25,525 bases of DNA from the IMG/VR virus record IMGVR_UViG_3300017963_000708, positions 1 through 25,525 of that record. One strand, given 5' to 3'. The position numbers and the translations under genes were made by a program. The notes beneath the pieces were generated by a model, which had not been told where the DNA came from, made no database searches, and saw nothing but the letters and a program-made list of their open reading frames with translations. Below are positions 1-8,211 of this stretch, one piece after another. This stretch comes from a virus. Positions within the stretch are counted from its first letter, which is position 1; every line of letters begins with the position of its first letter.

Positions 1-1
1 C

Positions 2-481
2 CTGATCGTGTCCTCCCTGGGTGCCCAGTATTGGCGGTTTTCATCCAATCCGCCTCCCCTCACAGATCCCAATGATGTGGTGAACATGGTTGCCTCCTTG
101 TCCAAGGAGGGGATCATCACCCCGGCGGAGGCCAGGCGGGAACTGTCACGGGTGGGATTCAGCCTGGACAAGATCGAGGAGCCCTGGACTAAACGGCCCC
201 TGGCCGTGACGTTCAGCGGTGTGGGATTCGATCCGGAGGAGGGTGAGCGTGTCACCCAGTCCAAGGACATGGTGATCCACGATCCGGAATCCCCGGATCC
301 ACTGACCCCTGAACAGGCCATGGCCCAACTGGAAACGATCATGGAACAGGCTGTGGAGGACGGGGAGGTGCCCGGTGAAATCCTCCAGCGGTTGAACCTC
401 CGCAGTATGCGCCAACGCCTCCTCCCCGGATTCCAGGAGGACACGGACAGCCCGCCGTCCCGGGAGGACGAGGATCTGTGA
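2..481 (+). CDS. Portal protein, C-terminal fragment (5' end outside window)
   Basis: The reading frame is open from the first bases of the window, so this is the 3' end of a gene that starts upstream. The visible ~159 residues contain a segment of the form NMVASLSKEGIITPAEARR, followed by an acidic, proline-rich tail. A 'V..L.k.GiitpnEAR' helix near the end is typical of phage portal proteins of the PBSX XkdE/SPP1 kind. The portal is the dodecameric ring at one capsid vertex through which DNA is packaged and ejected. Position supports the call: the next gene is a MuF minor head protein, which normally follows the portal. It ends in TGA immediately before the GTG start of that gene. Only the tail is visible, so the subfamily is uncertain. 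Confidence 0.75.
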   Translation: MIVSSLGAQYWRFSSNPPPLTDPNDVVNMVASLSKEGIITPAEARRELSRVGFSLDKIEEPWTKRPLAVTFSGVGFDPEEGERVTQSKDMVIHDPESPDPLTPEQAMAQLETIMEQAVEDGEVPGEILQRLNLRSMRQRLLPGFQEDTDSPPSREDEDL

Positions 482-2950
482 GTGGGCAGGATCATCACAC
501 AGGCGATCCCGTTCCGGATCCCGTTCACTGACCTTCCAGGCCAGCGTCAACAGTCCAAGGGTTTCCGACTCCGGGTAAGGAATGCCAAGGGCGATCTGGC
601 GGAGGTGTACCACCTCCGGGACAGGCCCAGGCTGATGTACCTCCGCGGGGCGATCCCGGAGGGGTGTGCGGCCGAACTGGATCAAGCTGTGTACCTGGTG
701 GGCAAGCGGCGCGTGTACGTGACGATCGCCCAGTATTTCAACCTGTCGGGCGATGCTGTGGCCACGGTCCTGGAACGATTCGTGAAGGCCAAGGGCCCCA
801 GCATTAACACCCCGGAAGGTGTGGATGGTTTCGTGGATTCCCTGGCGGCGGACCTGTTGAAAGCCACGGAGGAAAAAAACGAGGCGGGCCTTCGTGCGGC
901 ACTGCGGACGATCGAGAAAAACAAAAACATGATCACCGCGGAGGAACACGCACGGCTGGCCAAGCTGATCGCCAACAACTGGGCCAACGCTGTGGCCGGG
1001 ATCGAAAACACCACCGGGTACGTGATCGCCCTCCAGGATGGTGGCATGGCCGCGGTGGCCGCCGCACGCCAGGCCACGATCGAGGAGTACGGCTGGGAAA
1101 AGGCGATCAGTTTCGCACCGAATCTGTCCGATGAATCCGCGATCATTGAAATGGCGGGCAACCGCGGATTTTTCGTCAAGGACGCATACGGCCTCCGGGA
1201 GGGACGCACCGCACGCAAGGCACAGTCCATCATGTCCGGGATGTTGAAACAGGGGCTGGGCCGGGAGGAAATGGCCGTGGCCCTCCAGGATCAGCTTGGC
1301 GATTACATGAAACGGGAGGATCTGAATTACTGGACCACGGTTGCGGATAACCACATCACGCGCACCAGGTCATGGGGCAACCTTTCGAGCATGGCGGACG
1401 CGGGGCTGTGGACGTTCACGGTGGAGGCCGTGCTGGATGAGGCCACCACGGATATTTGCCGGTTCATGCACGGCAAGGAGATCAGCATCCCGCAAACCCA
1501 GTCCCTGATGTTGAACGCGGACGCGGCCCCCAGGCACATGGACAAGGTAAACCCGTTCATGCGGTCCAAGGGTGGCCCGGGTGGAACCACGATCCTCCAG
1601 GTGCCCCACTGGAAAGGCAACAAGCAAACCTTCAAGACTGTGGCCACGGCCAAGGAGACGGGGTTCGGAATCCCCAACGCCACCGGCAAGTGGAACACCA
1701 AGATCGGCGGGGCCGATATGCCCGCGAATGGGATCGGCGCACCTCCATATCATCACAGGTGCCGGTCCACGCTGATCCCCACTGGCGGGCAGATCCCCAC
1801 CCAGGTGCCCCGGCCACGTGGTCCAAAAAAGCCACCCAAGCCGAAACCGAAAAACCCACGTGTGAAGCCACCGCCACCTCCGCCTCCACCTCCGCCACCG
1901 GAGGTGAAGCCAGCGGAGGCACCCAAGCCAGCGGAGCCCTACCATTCCGCGTTCAAGCATGAGGCCCCGAACACGCACGGCATGAGGTGGGACGAGGCGG
2001 AGGAAACGATGCTGGCCCACTGGGACGCCCGCCTCCCCGATGAAAAAGCGGACTGGGCCTCCTTCGTGGCGGACGCCAAGGGCCTGGAACCTGGCAACCG
2101 ATCCGATTTCAAAAAGTTGGCGCACAAGTTTGTGTCCGAAACAGGCAAGGGCACCACCAAGGGCGCGTGGGGAAAGCCAGGCACAACCCAGGGCCACAGG
2201 TTTGCGAAGGGCACCACCAACGTGAAGCGGGACGCCCGGCCGGAAATCGAGGGCAAGAAAACAACCACCAAGCCCATGCACCCGGTACGCCTGGCGGACG
2301 GCACAGTGAAGTATCCCAAGGAGGTCAGGGAAGCTGACAAGATCATGCGGGAGGTCAATTCTTGGGTGGACGCGGACACGATCGCGGAACGCGGGATCCA
2401 GCGTGCGGCCGGGGACAAGCTCCTGGCGGAATCCTGGCACCCGGAAAACCAGCGGTTGACGCTGTGGTGGTCCAAGCGTCAGGGCGTGGGAGGATTCTAC
2501 GCGGGAAGCCACGCGCCCAAGCTGTACGATCGGAGCCTGTCCAGGGGGATGCGAGTAAAGCGAAGGCAACACCTGGCCATGAAGGCGTGGTCTGATCGCC
2601 ATGGCGGGGAGGAGGCGTGGGAACGGTATCAGTACGATCTGGCCCATGAGTGTGGGCACGTCCTCCAGGAAATGAACCCGAACGCCAACCACCTTGGCCG
2701 GGCGATCATGAGCCGGAAGATCAAGGCCACGGGTGCCAGGAAAACGTGGAACCCCAACGGTGAATATTGGTACTATCCTGAAACCCGCAGCGTGATCAAT
2801 TACACGTCCGCCACATACGATGGGTGGCCGCCTGGCGTCGAGTACCCCAGCGAAGGCATGGCCCAGTTTTGGAAAAACCCCATGGAACTGTACGAGGCGG
2901 ACCCGGAGCATTTCTTCTATATCACCTCACTGTTGCGCGGGGGGATCTGA
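482..2950 (+). CDS. MuF-domain minor head protein fused to a C-terminal HEXXH metallopeptidase-like domain
   Basis: 822 aa from a GTG that directly abuts the portal stop, with GAGG-type purine-rich sequence upstream. Residues ~1-440 form the head-morphogenesis part. The MuF core is seen as VLDEATTDICRFMHGK around residue 316 and PPYHHRCRSTL near 420. Residues 463-473 are eleven consecutive prolines, inside a Pro/Lys-rich linker that separates the second half. The C-terminal half is unrelated to ordinary MuF proteins and contains H722-E723-C724-G725-H726, a zincin HEXXH motif. A SEGMAQFW segment with E791 follows about 65 residues later and is a possible third zinc ligand. MuF proteins are internal capsid proteins that can be ejected with DNA, and MuF-toxin fusions are known in prophages. 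A peptidase effector released into the host, or a virion maturation protease, is therefore plausible. Substrate unknown. Confidence 0.85.
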   Translation: MGRIITQAIPFRIPFTDLPGQRQQSKGFRLRVRNAKGDLAEVYHLRDRPRLMYLRGAIPEGCAAELDQAVYLVGKRRVYVTIAQYFNLSGDAVATVLERFVKAKGPSINTPEGVDGFVDSLAADLLKATEEKNEAGLRAALRTIEKNKNMITAEEHARLAKLIANNWANAVAGIENTTGYVIALQDGGMAAVAAARQATIEEYGWEKAISFAPNLSDESAIIEMAGNRGFFVKDAYGLREGRTARKAQSIMSGMLKQGLGREEMAVALQDQLGDYMKREDLNYWTTVADNHITRTRSWGNLSSMADAGLWTFTVEAVLDEATTDICRFMHGKEISIPQTQSLMLNADAAPRHMDKVNPFMRSKGGPGGTTILQVPHWKGNKQTFKTVATAKETGFGIPNATGKWNTKIGGADMPANGIGAPPYHHRCRSTLIPTGGQIPTQVPRPRGPKKPPKPKPKNPRVKPPPPPPPPPPPEVKPAEAPKPAEPYHSAFKHEAPNTHGMRWDEAEETMLAHWDARLPDEKADWASFVADAKGLEPGNRSDFKKLAHKFVSETGKGTTKGAWGKPGTTQGHRFAKGTTNVKRDARPEIEGKKTTTKPMHPVRLADGTVKYPKEVREADKIMREVNSWVDADTIAERGIQRAAGDKLLAESWHPENQRLTLWWSKRQGVGGFYAGSHAPKLYDRSLSRGMRVKRRQHLAMKAWSDRHGGEEAWERYQYDLAHECGHVLQEMNPNANHLGRAIMSRKIKATGARKTWNPNGEYWYYPETRSVINYTSATYDGWPPGVEYPSEGMAQFWKNPMELYEADPEHFFYITSLLRGGI
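1868..1900 (+). repeat. Polyproline tract (11 codons) in the MuF-peptidase linker
   Basis: Eleven successive proline codons (mixed CCA/CCG/CCT) encode residues 463-473 of the MuF fusion protein, flanked by Pro/Lys-rich sequence on both sides. This is a rigid, extended linker marking the boundary between the head-assembly half and the peptidase-like half. Such a tract would normally need EF-P to be translated efficiently, so expression of the C-terminal domain could depend on EF-P in the host (inference). Confidence 0.85.
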
Positions 2951-3301
2951 ATGGCCATCGTTGCAACAGGCTGGATCACGCTGGACGGCAAGGACCGGAT
3001 GGAGGTCACGCTGTCCGATCGTGGAAAGCTGAGTTTCAAGGGTGACGGTCCGGCGGACTGGGCCAACGTGGTCCTGGAGGAATACGGGGAATTTTTCGTG
3101 TACGTGAACGGAGGGGCGTGGCCCCTCTTGCCTGTCACCCAGGCCACGTTCCCCGATTTTCTCAACAAGGTGGCCACGCTGGCCTGGCGCAACACGGGCG
3201 TGGATTGGAAATGGAGGGTCAAGGAAGGGGACGTTCCGCCGGACACCGCCTCCCCCATCGGGCTGGATGGTGAGATCCCGGATCGATCGGGCTGGTACTG
3301 A
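2951..3301 (+). CDS. Small conserved-looking phage protein of unknown function
   Basis: 116 aa. The ATG follows the TGA of the MuF-peptidase gene with no gap, so the two are probably translationally coupled. The protein is soluble-looking, with no signal peptide or membrane segment. It begins with alternating beta-type residues (TGWITLDGKDRMEVTLSDRGKLSFKGDGPADWANVVLEEYG) when read as two adjacent blocks, WITLDGKDRMEVTLSDRG and KLSFKGDGPADWANV. Small proteins with a similar 'G.L.F.GdGpa' pattern occur next to head genes in other phages as I recall, so this is more likely a head-cluster accessory protein than a dedicated immunity protein. Its position directly after a putative toxin domain makes immunity worth testing. 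No function can be assigned. Confidence 0.7.
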   Translation: MAIVATGWITLDGKDRMEVTLSDRGKLSFKGDGPADWANVVLEEYGEFFVYVNGGAWPLLPVTQATFPDFLNKVATLAWRNTGVDWKWRVKEGDVPPDTASPIGLDGEIPDRSGWY

Positions 3302-3308
3302 CGGCACG

Positions 3309-3338
3309 TTGACACGCGGGGAATGCGCGTGATAGTTT
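3309..3338 (+). promoter_or_regulatory. Promoter, family member 1 (TTGACA-N16-GATAGT)
   Basis: TTGACA at 3309-3314 is followed after 16 bp by GATAGT at 3331-3336; alternatively N18 and TAGTTT at 3333-3338. It lies in the 75-bp gap between the genes ending at 3301 and starting at 3377. The same -35/-10 pair with the same spacing occurs at 17202 and 18288, which makes this more than a chance match. The spacer edge carries an inverted repeat, ACGCG (3314-3318) and CGCGT (3326-3330). Expected transcription start is near 3344, leaving a leader of about 30 nt with the ribosome binding site GGAGGT at 3365. Confidence 0.65.
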
Positions 3339-3376
3339 TCCCACGTACACACCAAGGCATCCACGGAGGTGGGATC

Positions 3377-4300
3377 ATGACAACGGACAACGATCAGGTG
3401 GACAAGGCCATGTTGACGTGCGATCAGTGCGGGGCCACGTCCCCCGGCAAGCCCGGCGACACGTGCCCCAAGTGCGGGAAGGGCAAGCTCATGGCCAAGG
3501 CGGCCAAGGACGCCCAGGGCACGGACAACGCCCAGGACGGCACCTCCACGGACGCGGACGTGGAAAAGGCCGGGAAGCTGGAGGCCGGGCTCAAGTCGAT
3601 CGCGGACAAGGCCACGGCGATCATGGCCCAGGTCAAGGGCGGGAAGCTCACCCCACAGGTGGTGGCCTCCCTGGCCGGGCTGGCATCGGACGCCAAGGCC
3701 CTGGCGGGCCAGTACCCCAGCCCCAAGGTGGCGCGGGAATTCGCGGACGCGGACGCCTTCAACGCCTGGGTGGAGGAGGAGACGGCCGCGATCCTCACGG
3801 AATCCGATCCGCTGATGAAGGCCCTCCGCACCCAGTCCCTGGGTGAGTCCGTGGCGGAATTCCGGAAGGCTTCCGTCCGCTCGATCGAGGATCAGGAGGC
3901 GGGGAAGATCAAGATCAAGGTGTACATGGATCCCATGCGCGGCGCGGAGGAGCCCACGCCCCCCAAGACGGTCAAGACCCCCGGAACCCCCGGCAAGCCC
4001 AAGGGCGTGATGAAGGGGGAGGGCGATCCCGAGGACACCGCGGACAACAGCGATTCCCAGGACGGTGGCGATCCCCCGGCCGGGGAGGACGTGTCCAAGG
4101 GTGACGGGGACGGGGCCGGTGCATTCGCGGATCCCGTGGATGACGGCGCGTGGCCCCTCGACATGGGCGCGGATCCCACGTCGATCGCCAAGGGTGACGT
4201 GGACGTGGTGAACCGGAGGCCGGGCGCGATCTGTGATGACAACGTGGCCCAGCCCCCGGCCCAGCCCGCGGACGCGGACGCCAGCACGGACAGCAAGTAA
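3377..4300 (+). CDS. Zinc-ribbon head-cluster protein with C-terminal WPLDM motif
   Basis: 307 aa. An upstream in-frame ATG at 3323 exists, but ATG 3377 follows GGAGGT (3365-3370) and lies downstream of the promoter at 3309, so it is preferred. Near the N-terminus there are two CxxC pairs (CDQCG and CPKCG), forming a small zinc ribbon. The middle (~40-180) is Ala/Lys-rich and predicted helical. The rest is Pro/Asp/Gly-rich and acidic, with WPLDM at residues 259-263. The same WPLDM pentapeptide sits near the C-terminus of the scaffold-like protein at 8212. The location between MuF and the prohead protease suggests an internal head or assembly protein. Function unknown; the zinc ribbon could bind protein or nucleic acid. 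Confidence 0.75.
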   Translation: MTTDNDQVDKAMLTCDQCGATSPGKPGDTCPKCGKGKLMAKAAKDAQGTDNAQDGTSTDADVEKAGKLEAGLKSIADKATAIMAQVKGGKLTPQVVASLAGLASDAKALAGQYPSPKVAREFADADAFNAWVEEETAAILTESDPLMKALRTQSLGESVAEFRKASVRSIEDQEAGKIKIKVYMDPMRGAEEPTPPKTVKTPGTPGKPKGVMKGEGDPEDTADNSDSQDGGDPPAGEDVSKGDGDGAGAFADPVDDGAWPLDMGADPTSIAKGDVDVVNRRPGAICDDNVAQPPAQPADADASTDSK

Positions 4301-4302
4301 CC

Positions 4303-4310
4303 CCAGTTAA
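4303..4310 (+). promoter_or_regulatory. Intergenic octamer CCAGTTAA, copy 1
   Basis: CCAGTTAA lies 3 nt after the stop of the zinc-ribbon gene and 55 nt before the start of the 1280-aa fusion gene. The same octamer occurs in three other gaps (9879, 11302, 24525), always on the + strand upstream of a structural gene. I did not see it inside genes. Its role is unknown; a late-transcription or RNA-processing element is possible. Confidence 0.4.
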
Positions 4311-4333
4311 GCGCGGCCACCGTTGCACGGTCC

Positions 4334-4353
4334 CCTGGCGGTGGCCCGCCAGG
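4334..4353 (+). promoter_or_regulatory. Perfect 8-bp hairpin overlapping the ribosome binding site of the 1280-aa gene
   Basis: CCTGGCGG (4334-4341), a 4-nt loop TGGC, then CCGCCAGG (4346-4353) form an uninterrupted GC-rich stem. The right arm ends inside the AGGAGG (4351-4356) that precedes ATG 4365. In mRNA this stem would hide part of the Shine-Dalgarno sequence and could lower translation of the large protease fusion relative to its neighbours. There is no T-run, so an intrinsic terminator is less likely. Confidence 0.5.
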
Positions 4354-4364
4354 AGGCCAAGGTG

Positions 4365-7300
4365 ATGCCCGCCGATCAAGTTCCCACCCACGGTGTTTTT
4401 CTACCCAGCAAGCTGATCAAACGACTGGCCGAAGGCCGGGGTTTGGTGTTGCTGAACCCTGACCCGTCCATGTACCAGCCGGACACCACGTACCTGGTGG
4501 TGGACGCCGCCTCCGTGGTGGGGACCGTGACGCCTGGGGAGTCCCGGGCGGCCCCCGCGGAGGAGGCGTTCAAGCTGGACCACGGGTACAAGGCCCAGGG
4601 CATGGCCAAGCGGTGGCCGGACGCGGAAGAGGTCACGGTATGGCCCGTCGAGTTCAGCCCGCTGGTGGAACGTGTCCCGCTGGCGGTCCAGGCGTCCATG
4701 GAATACGGGGAGGTGTTTAAGGTGAGCCTGGACGCCCCCGTGGTTCCCCTCACGGCGGAGGCCGTCGAGGCCATCCGGGAGGCCAAGCGTGGGGCCCGCT
4801 CATGGGTTCAAGGTGTGGGCGCGTTCATGGGCGAGGTGGGTGGTCACGTGGGCCCGGCCACGGGAGCCCTCCTGGCGGTCATGCCCCGGGCATCCCAGGG
4901 CCTCCAGGACGCCCTGAAATCGATCGCAGTCCAGGGGGGTACAAGGGCCCCGGTTTCAGATTTCACGGCCCTGGTGGACCACCTGGGGCCCACCGTGCGG
5001 AAACTGGCCCAGCACCTCCCACCGGGCCCCCTCCAGGATGACATGGAGGCCCGTGCGGATTACCTGGAGGCCCTGGCCCCGGCCGTGCGGTACGCCAAGG
5101 CCGCCCTCCCCGCATTGAAGCTCCCGGATCCCCTGTGGGTGGTCAAGCGGTTGACCGCGGACAAGGAGGCCGGATTCCTGTCCGGGAGGCCCCGGTCCGC
5201 ACGTCAGGGCCGGGATCAGTACCTGGTGAATGAAAAGGGGATGAAGGAGGGCACCCCGGAGGTGTACGCCCAGCCGTATGCCTGGGCGATCGTCCGGACG
5301 GGTGAGCCCCGCCAGGTGGACCACGCGGATCTGGCCAGCCTCCCGCTGGATAGCTTCACGCGGGCGGAATGGAAGGATCGGACGGGTGACACGCCCTGGT
5401 ACATCCCGATCCAGTTGGTGCGGGCCCTCGATCCTCCGGTGGAACTGCGGGAGGCACCTCCAGGGAGGCGGTTTGCTTCCGGCCTGGACCTGGAGGCCGC
5501 GGCCGTCACCAAGGCGGACCTCCCCGATCCAACGGACCTCCGCACCATGGATCAGCGTCCCCTCCTGGTGGTGCATGATGAACTGGTGGCGGACTGGGAG
5601 GAACGGTACCAGGGCAACAGCAAGGTGCCAGGACGTGAGGATCTGATCAACGCGATCCTGTTCACCAGGCAAGAGATCGAGCGGCGCGGGACGGACCTCC
5701 CGGAACTGCCGGGCGCACTGGACGCGGAACTGGGCGCACTGGAGGGCGCGAAACAGAAACAGGCGCGTGCCACGGCCGAGATCAAGGCCGGAAGCGGAAA
5801 CACCCTCCCGCCGATCACACTGGCCCAGGTGCTGGACGGTATGCGGAAACCGATCGTGTTGAGGCGCGGGGTGGTGACCGTCACTGGATCGGTGTGCAAC
5901 CAGGGGGCCACGCGCAATGATGTGGACGTGTTGATCCAGGGCCCCATGGATGACGGGCTCCGCAAGGTGGTTGAATTCCGCCTGGGCCGATCGTTCCCAG
6001 CCACGATTTCACAGCGGCTGAGTTTCCTCCACGATCCGGAACTGGGCGGACCGTTCACGGATCATGTGGAGGCTTTTGACCTGGTGTTGGTGCCACGCGA
6101 TCGGCATGACCTGATCGAAATGCGGGCGGTGGAAAAGGCGGGCGATCCCCTCCTGGATATGCCCCCGAAACGCGGTCCCCGCCAGGCCGTGTTCCAGTAT
6201 CACTGGCGTGGGAAAACCCTCCACGGGGATCTCCGGTTCAAGGTGGGATCTGATTTCCTGGTGGGATGGACCCTCCTCCTTCAAAAGCCGGGCGTTCCGG
6301 AGGCGGACACCGTGGCCAATGCGCGTGACCTGGCCCGCACGTTCAACGCGGACGGTGGCCGGTACAACAAGGACATGGTGGCCCCGGAGGGGATCCAGGC
6401 CACGCCCAAGAAACGGCAACCCGTCGAGTGGTTGCACGTGACCGGGGAACACATCGAACCTGGGGAGGTGGGTGCCACCACCAACCTCCCGGGGATCATC
6501 GTGGAGGTTCCGGGTGGTCCTGAATTTGTGGAACTGGGGGTGCAGAAGGCATGGTTCCATGAATATTTCCTGACGGGCGGGGACAAGCTGATCGGGAGGC
6601 TCATGTTCCGGCAGTTGCCCCAGTCAAGCCAGTCGGATCAGCCATTCTGGCGTGCCATCATGTCCAAGGAATTCCTCCCCTCCGTGCTGGATCGGCGGGC
6701 GGTCAACACCAAGTCCATGCCCCCGGATGGGTACTCATGGATCCCCGTGAGCCTGGAACGGGTCACGCCCAAGGAATTCAGGTACTGGGAACACAAGGGG
6801 GAGGAGGCCCGCAAGATCCGGGACGCCCTGGTGGACGCCCGTTTTTTCACCAAGGACAACGTGAAGATCGTCAACGGGCAGTTTGCCCGCGTGGACAGCA
6901 CCCGGAAATATCACCTGTATATCCCGGATGGCATGGAGGCCCGGGATGTGGTGAAGCAACCGGAACGCGCACCATGGGTGATGGTTCACCAGGTGTGGAA
7001 AGGCCAACAGGTCACGCGCACCGGACCGTCCAGGGAGGTGTGGAGGTTCGGGCTGGAACGCAAGGGCCATCCGGTCCAGTTTGAATTGCAGTCCGATCCG
7101 GATGAAACGGGCACCGTATCCGCGATCATGAAACCGTTGAAGGGCAACGCCCTGTGGGATCTGGAGGGTGAGATCGAACCCGGCAAGGCGTACGGCGGGG
7201 ACGTGTTTAACAACACCAAGGCCACACCGTCCGTGATCACCAGGCTGGACAAGGGCACCGCCACGATCCTGGAGGATGGCCCTGGGCGCGTTCAGTTGCG

Positions 7301-8207
7301 CCTCCGCGGGGACAAGCTGCGGGGCGTGTTCACGCTGGAACAGGAGGAGGAAGGATCCGATCAATGGATGTGGTCCCGCGTCGAGGGTTCCACGCCACAG
7401 GTGGACAAGGAGGATCCCGTCGAGGAACCCAAGGTGGAGGAACGCCAGATCGCGGCCAAGGCGATCGAGGGCGCGGAGGGATCCATGGACATGGCCGTGG
7501 GCCCTGTCCCTGATCCTGTCATGTGGTCCAACGTGGTGGAGGTCGGAGGGGAATCGTACGTGGCGATCGGAGCGGTCGGAGCGGACGCTGGCGTGAGTGC
7601 CGGGGACGTGATCGCGGTCAACGTGCTGGACGTGACGTACAAGCGGGACGCGGAGGGGAAGCAACACCTCCGCTGTGGAGGTTCGATCGTCAAGGCCGGG
7701 GCAGATCAGCTTGTCCCGTTCACACCGGCCCAGGTGCTGGACCTCCTCCGCCCCGCCGAATTCAACAAGTACGTTGACACGGTGATCGGCAACCTGTTAA
7801 AAATCGTAAAGGCTGATCAGGACGGCCAAGGCGCAAGCGATCGTTGTTTCGTGTTCGGGGAGGTGCTGGTGCCCAACATCGGGACAACGGAAGGCGAGGA
7901 CAGTCAAGGTGACACGTACACGGTGCAGGATGTGGAGGAGGCGTGTTACAGTTTCATGCGTCATGGACACCGCCACGGCCTCATGCACAGCCAGTTCATT
8001 GACGGCAAGATCACCCTCCTGGAAAATTACCTGATGCCCATGGACGTGACCTTGAAAGATCAAGGCGGACAGGATCGCACGATCCCCAAGGGTACCTGGA
8101 TGATGAAATGCGAGGTGTTGGACCCCGAGTTGAAGGCCGCGGTGCGGGCCGGTCAGTTGACCGGGTTTTCCGTGGGTGGATCGGGAATCCGGACACGTGT
8201 AGGATAA
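4365..8207 (+). CDS. Giant fusion: Pol-beta-like nucleotidyltransferase + LigD phosphoesterase-like segments + XkdF-type prohead protease
   Basis: 1280 aa. ATG 4365 follows AGGAGG by 8 nt; the TTG at 4323 is rejected. Residues 1-480 are unrecognised, with a helical Lys-rich part near 450-480. A nucleotidyltransferase signature follows: GS at 508-509, DVD at 519-521, and D572 in VEAFDLVLV, which is the Pol-beta-type metal triad. Residues ~610-630 read FQYHWRGKTLHGDLRF (H613, H620, D622, R624), resembling the LigD 3'-phosphoesterase motif QxHxxxxLHyDfRle. Residues ~974-993 (GRVQLRLRGDKLRGVFTL) resemble the C-terminal strands of that domain, preceded by a second, degenerate copy near 870. A 'GDVIAVNVLDVTYK' stretch near 1080 looks OB-fold/ligase-like. 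Residues ~1160-1280 match the XkdF putative serine protease, with H1208 in LMHS and S1269 in GFSVGG as a likely catalytic pair. The order (before scaffold and capsid genes) fits a maturation protease. The role of the DNA-repair-like half is unknown. Confidence 0.8.
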   Translation: MPADQVPTHGVFLPSKLIKRLAEGRGLVLLNPDPSMYQPDTTYLVVDAASVVGTVTPGESRAAPAEEAFKLDHGYKAQGMAKRWPDAEEVTVWPVEFSPLVERVPLAVQASMEYGEVFKVSLDAPVVPLTAEAVEAIREAKRGARSWVQGVGAFMGEVGGHVGPATGALLAVMPRASQGLQDALKSIAVQGGTRAPVSDFTALVDHLGPTVRKLAQHLPPGPLQDDMEARADYLEALAPAVRYAKAALPALKLPDPLWVVKRLTADKEAGFLSGRPRSARQGRDQYLVNEKGMKEGTPEVYAQPYAWAIVRTGEPRQVDHADLASLPLDSFTRAEWKDRTGDTPWYIPIQLVRALDPPVELREAPPGRRFASGLDLEAAAVTKADLPDPTDLRTMDQRPLLVVHDELVADWEERYQGNSKVPGREDLINAILFTRQEIERRGTDLPELPGALDAELGALEGAKQKQARATAEIKAGSGNTLPPITLAQVLDGMRKPIVLRRGVVTVTGSVCNQGATRNDVDVLIQGPMDDGLRKVVEFRLGRSFPATISQRLSFLHDPELGGPFTDHVEAFDLVLVPRDRHDLIEMRAVEKAGDPLLDMPPKRGPRQAVFQYHWRGKTLHGDLRFKVGSDFLVGWTLLLQKPGVPEADTVANARDLARTFNADGGRYNKDMVAPEGIQATPKKRQPVEWLHVTGEHIEPGEVGATTNLPGIIVEVPGGPEFVELGVQKAWFHEYFLTGGDKLIGRLMFRQLPQSSQSDQPFWRAIMSKEFLPSVLDRRAVNTKSMPPDGYSWIPVSLERVTPKEFRYWEHKGEEARKIRDALVDARFFTKDNVKIVNGQFARVDSTRKYHLYIPDGMEARDVVKQPERAPWVMVHQVWKGQQVTRTGPSREVWRFGLERKGHPVQFELQSDPDETGTVSAIMKPLKGNALWDLEGEIEPGKAYGGDVFNNTKATPSVITRLDKGTATILEDGPGRVQLRLRGDKLRGVFTLEQEEEGSDQWMWSRVEGSTPQVDKEDPVEEPKVEERQIAAKAIEGAEGSMDMAVGPVPDPVMWSNVVEVGGESYVAIGAVGADAGVSAGDVIAVNVLDVTYKRDAEGKQHLRCGGSIVKAGADQLVPFTPAQVLDLLRPAEFNKYVDTVIGNLLKIVKADQDGQGASDRCFVFGEVLVPNIGTTEGEDSQGDTYTVQDVEEACYSFMRHGHRHGLMHSQFIDGKITLLENYLMPMDVTLKDQGGQDRTIPKGTWMMKCEVLDPELKAAVRAGQLTGFSVGGSGIRTRVG
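7475..7487 (+). promoter_or_regulatory. Possible internal translation start for a stand-alone protease
   Basis: GGAGG (7475-7479) stands 5 nt before an in-frame ATG at 7485 inside the 1280-aa gene. Initiation there would give a 240-aa protein containing only the OB-like segment and the XkdF-type protease, without the nucleotidyltransferase and phosphoesterase-like parts. Internal starts in head protease/scaffold genes are well known (lambda C/Nu3). This is a prediction from ribosome-site quality only. Confidence 0.3.
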
Positions 8208-8211
8208 GGCC

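Noticed and set aside
146-1354. Long minus-strand ORFs opposite the portal/MuF, sheath and scaffold genes (also 1370-2911, 8406-9842, 22166-23845)
   Set aside because: They mirror convincing + strand genes. Their proteins are low-complexity His/Arg/Pro- or Ser-rich, as expected from antisense reading of GC-rich codons, and lack ribosome sites and operon context.
4323-4364. Upstream TTG start for the 1280-aa protein (and TTG starts at 15524 and 18329)
   Set aside because: ATGs with good Shine-Dalgarno spacing lie just downstream in each case; the TTGs lack a ribosome site or overlap the preceding gene.
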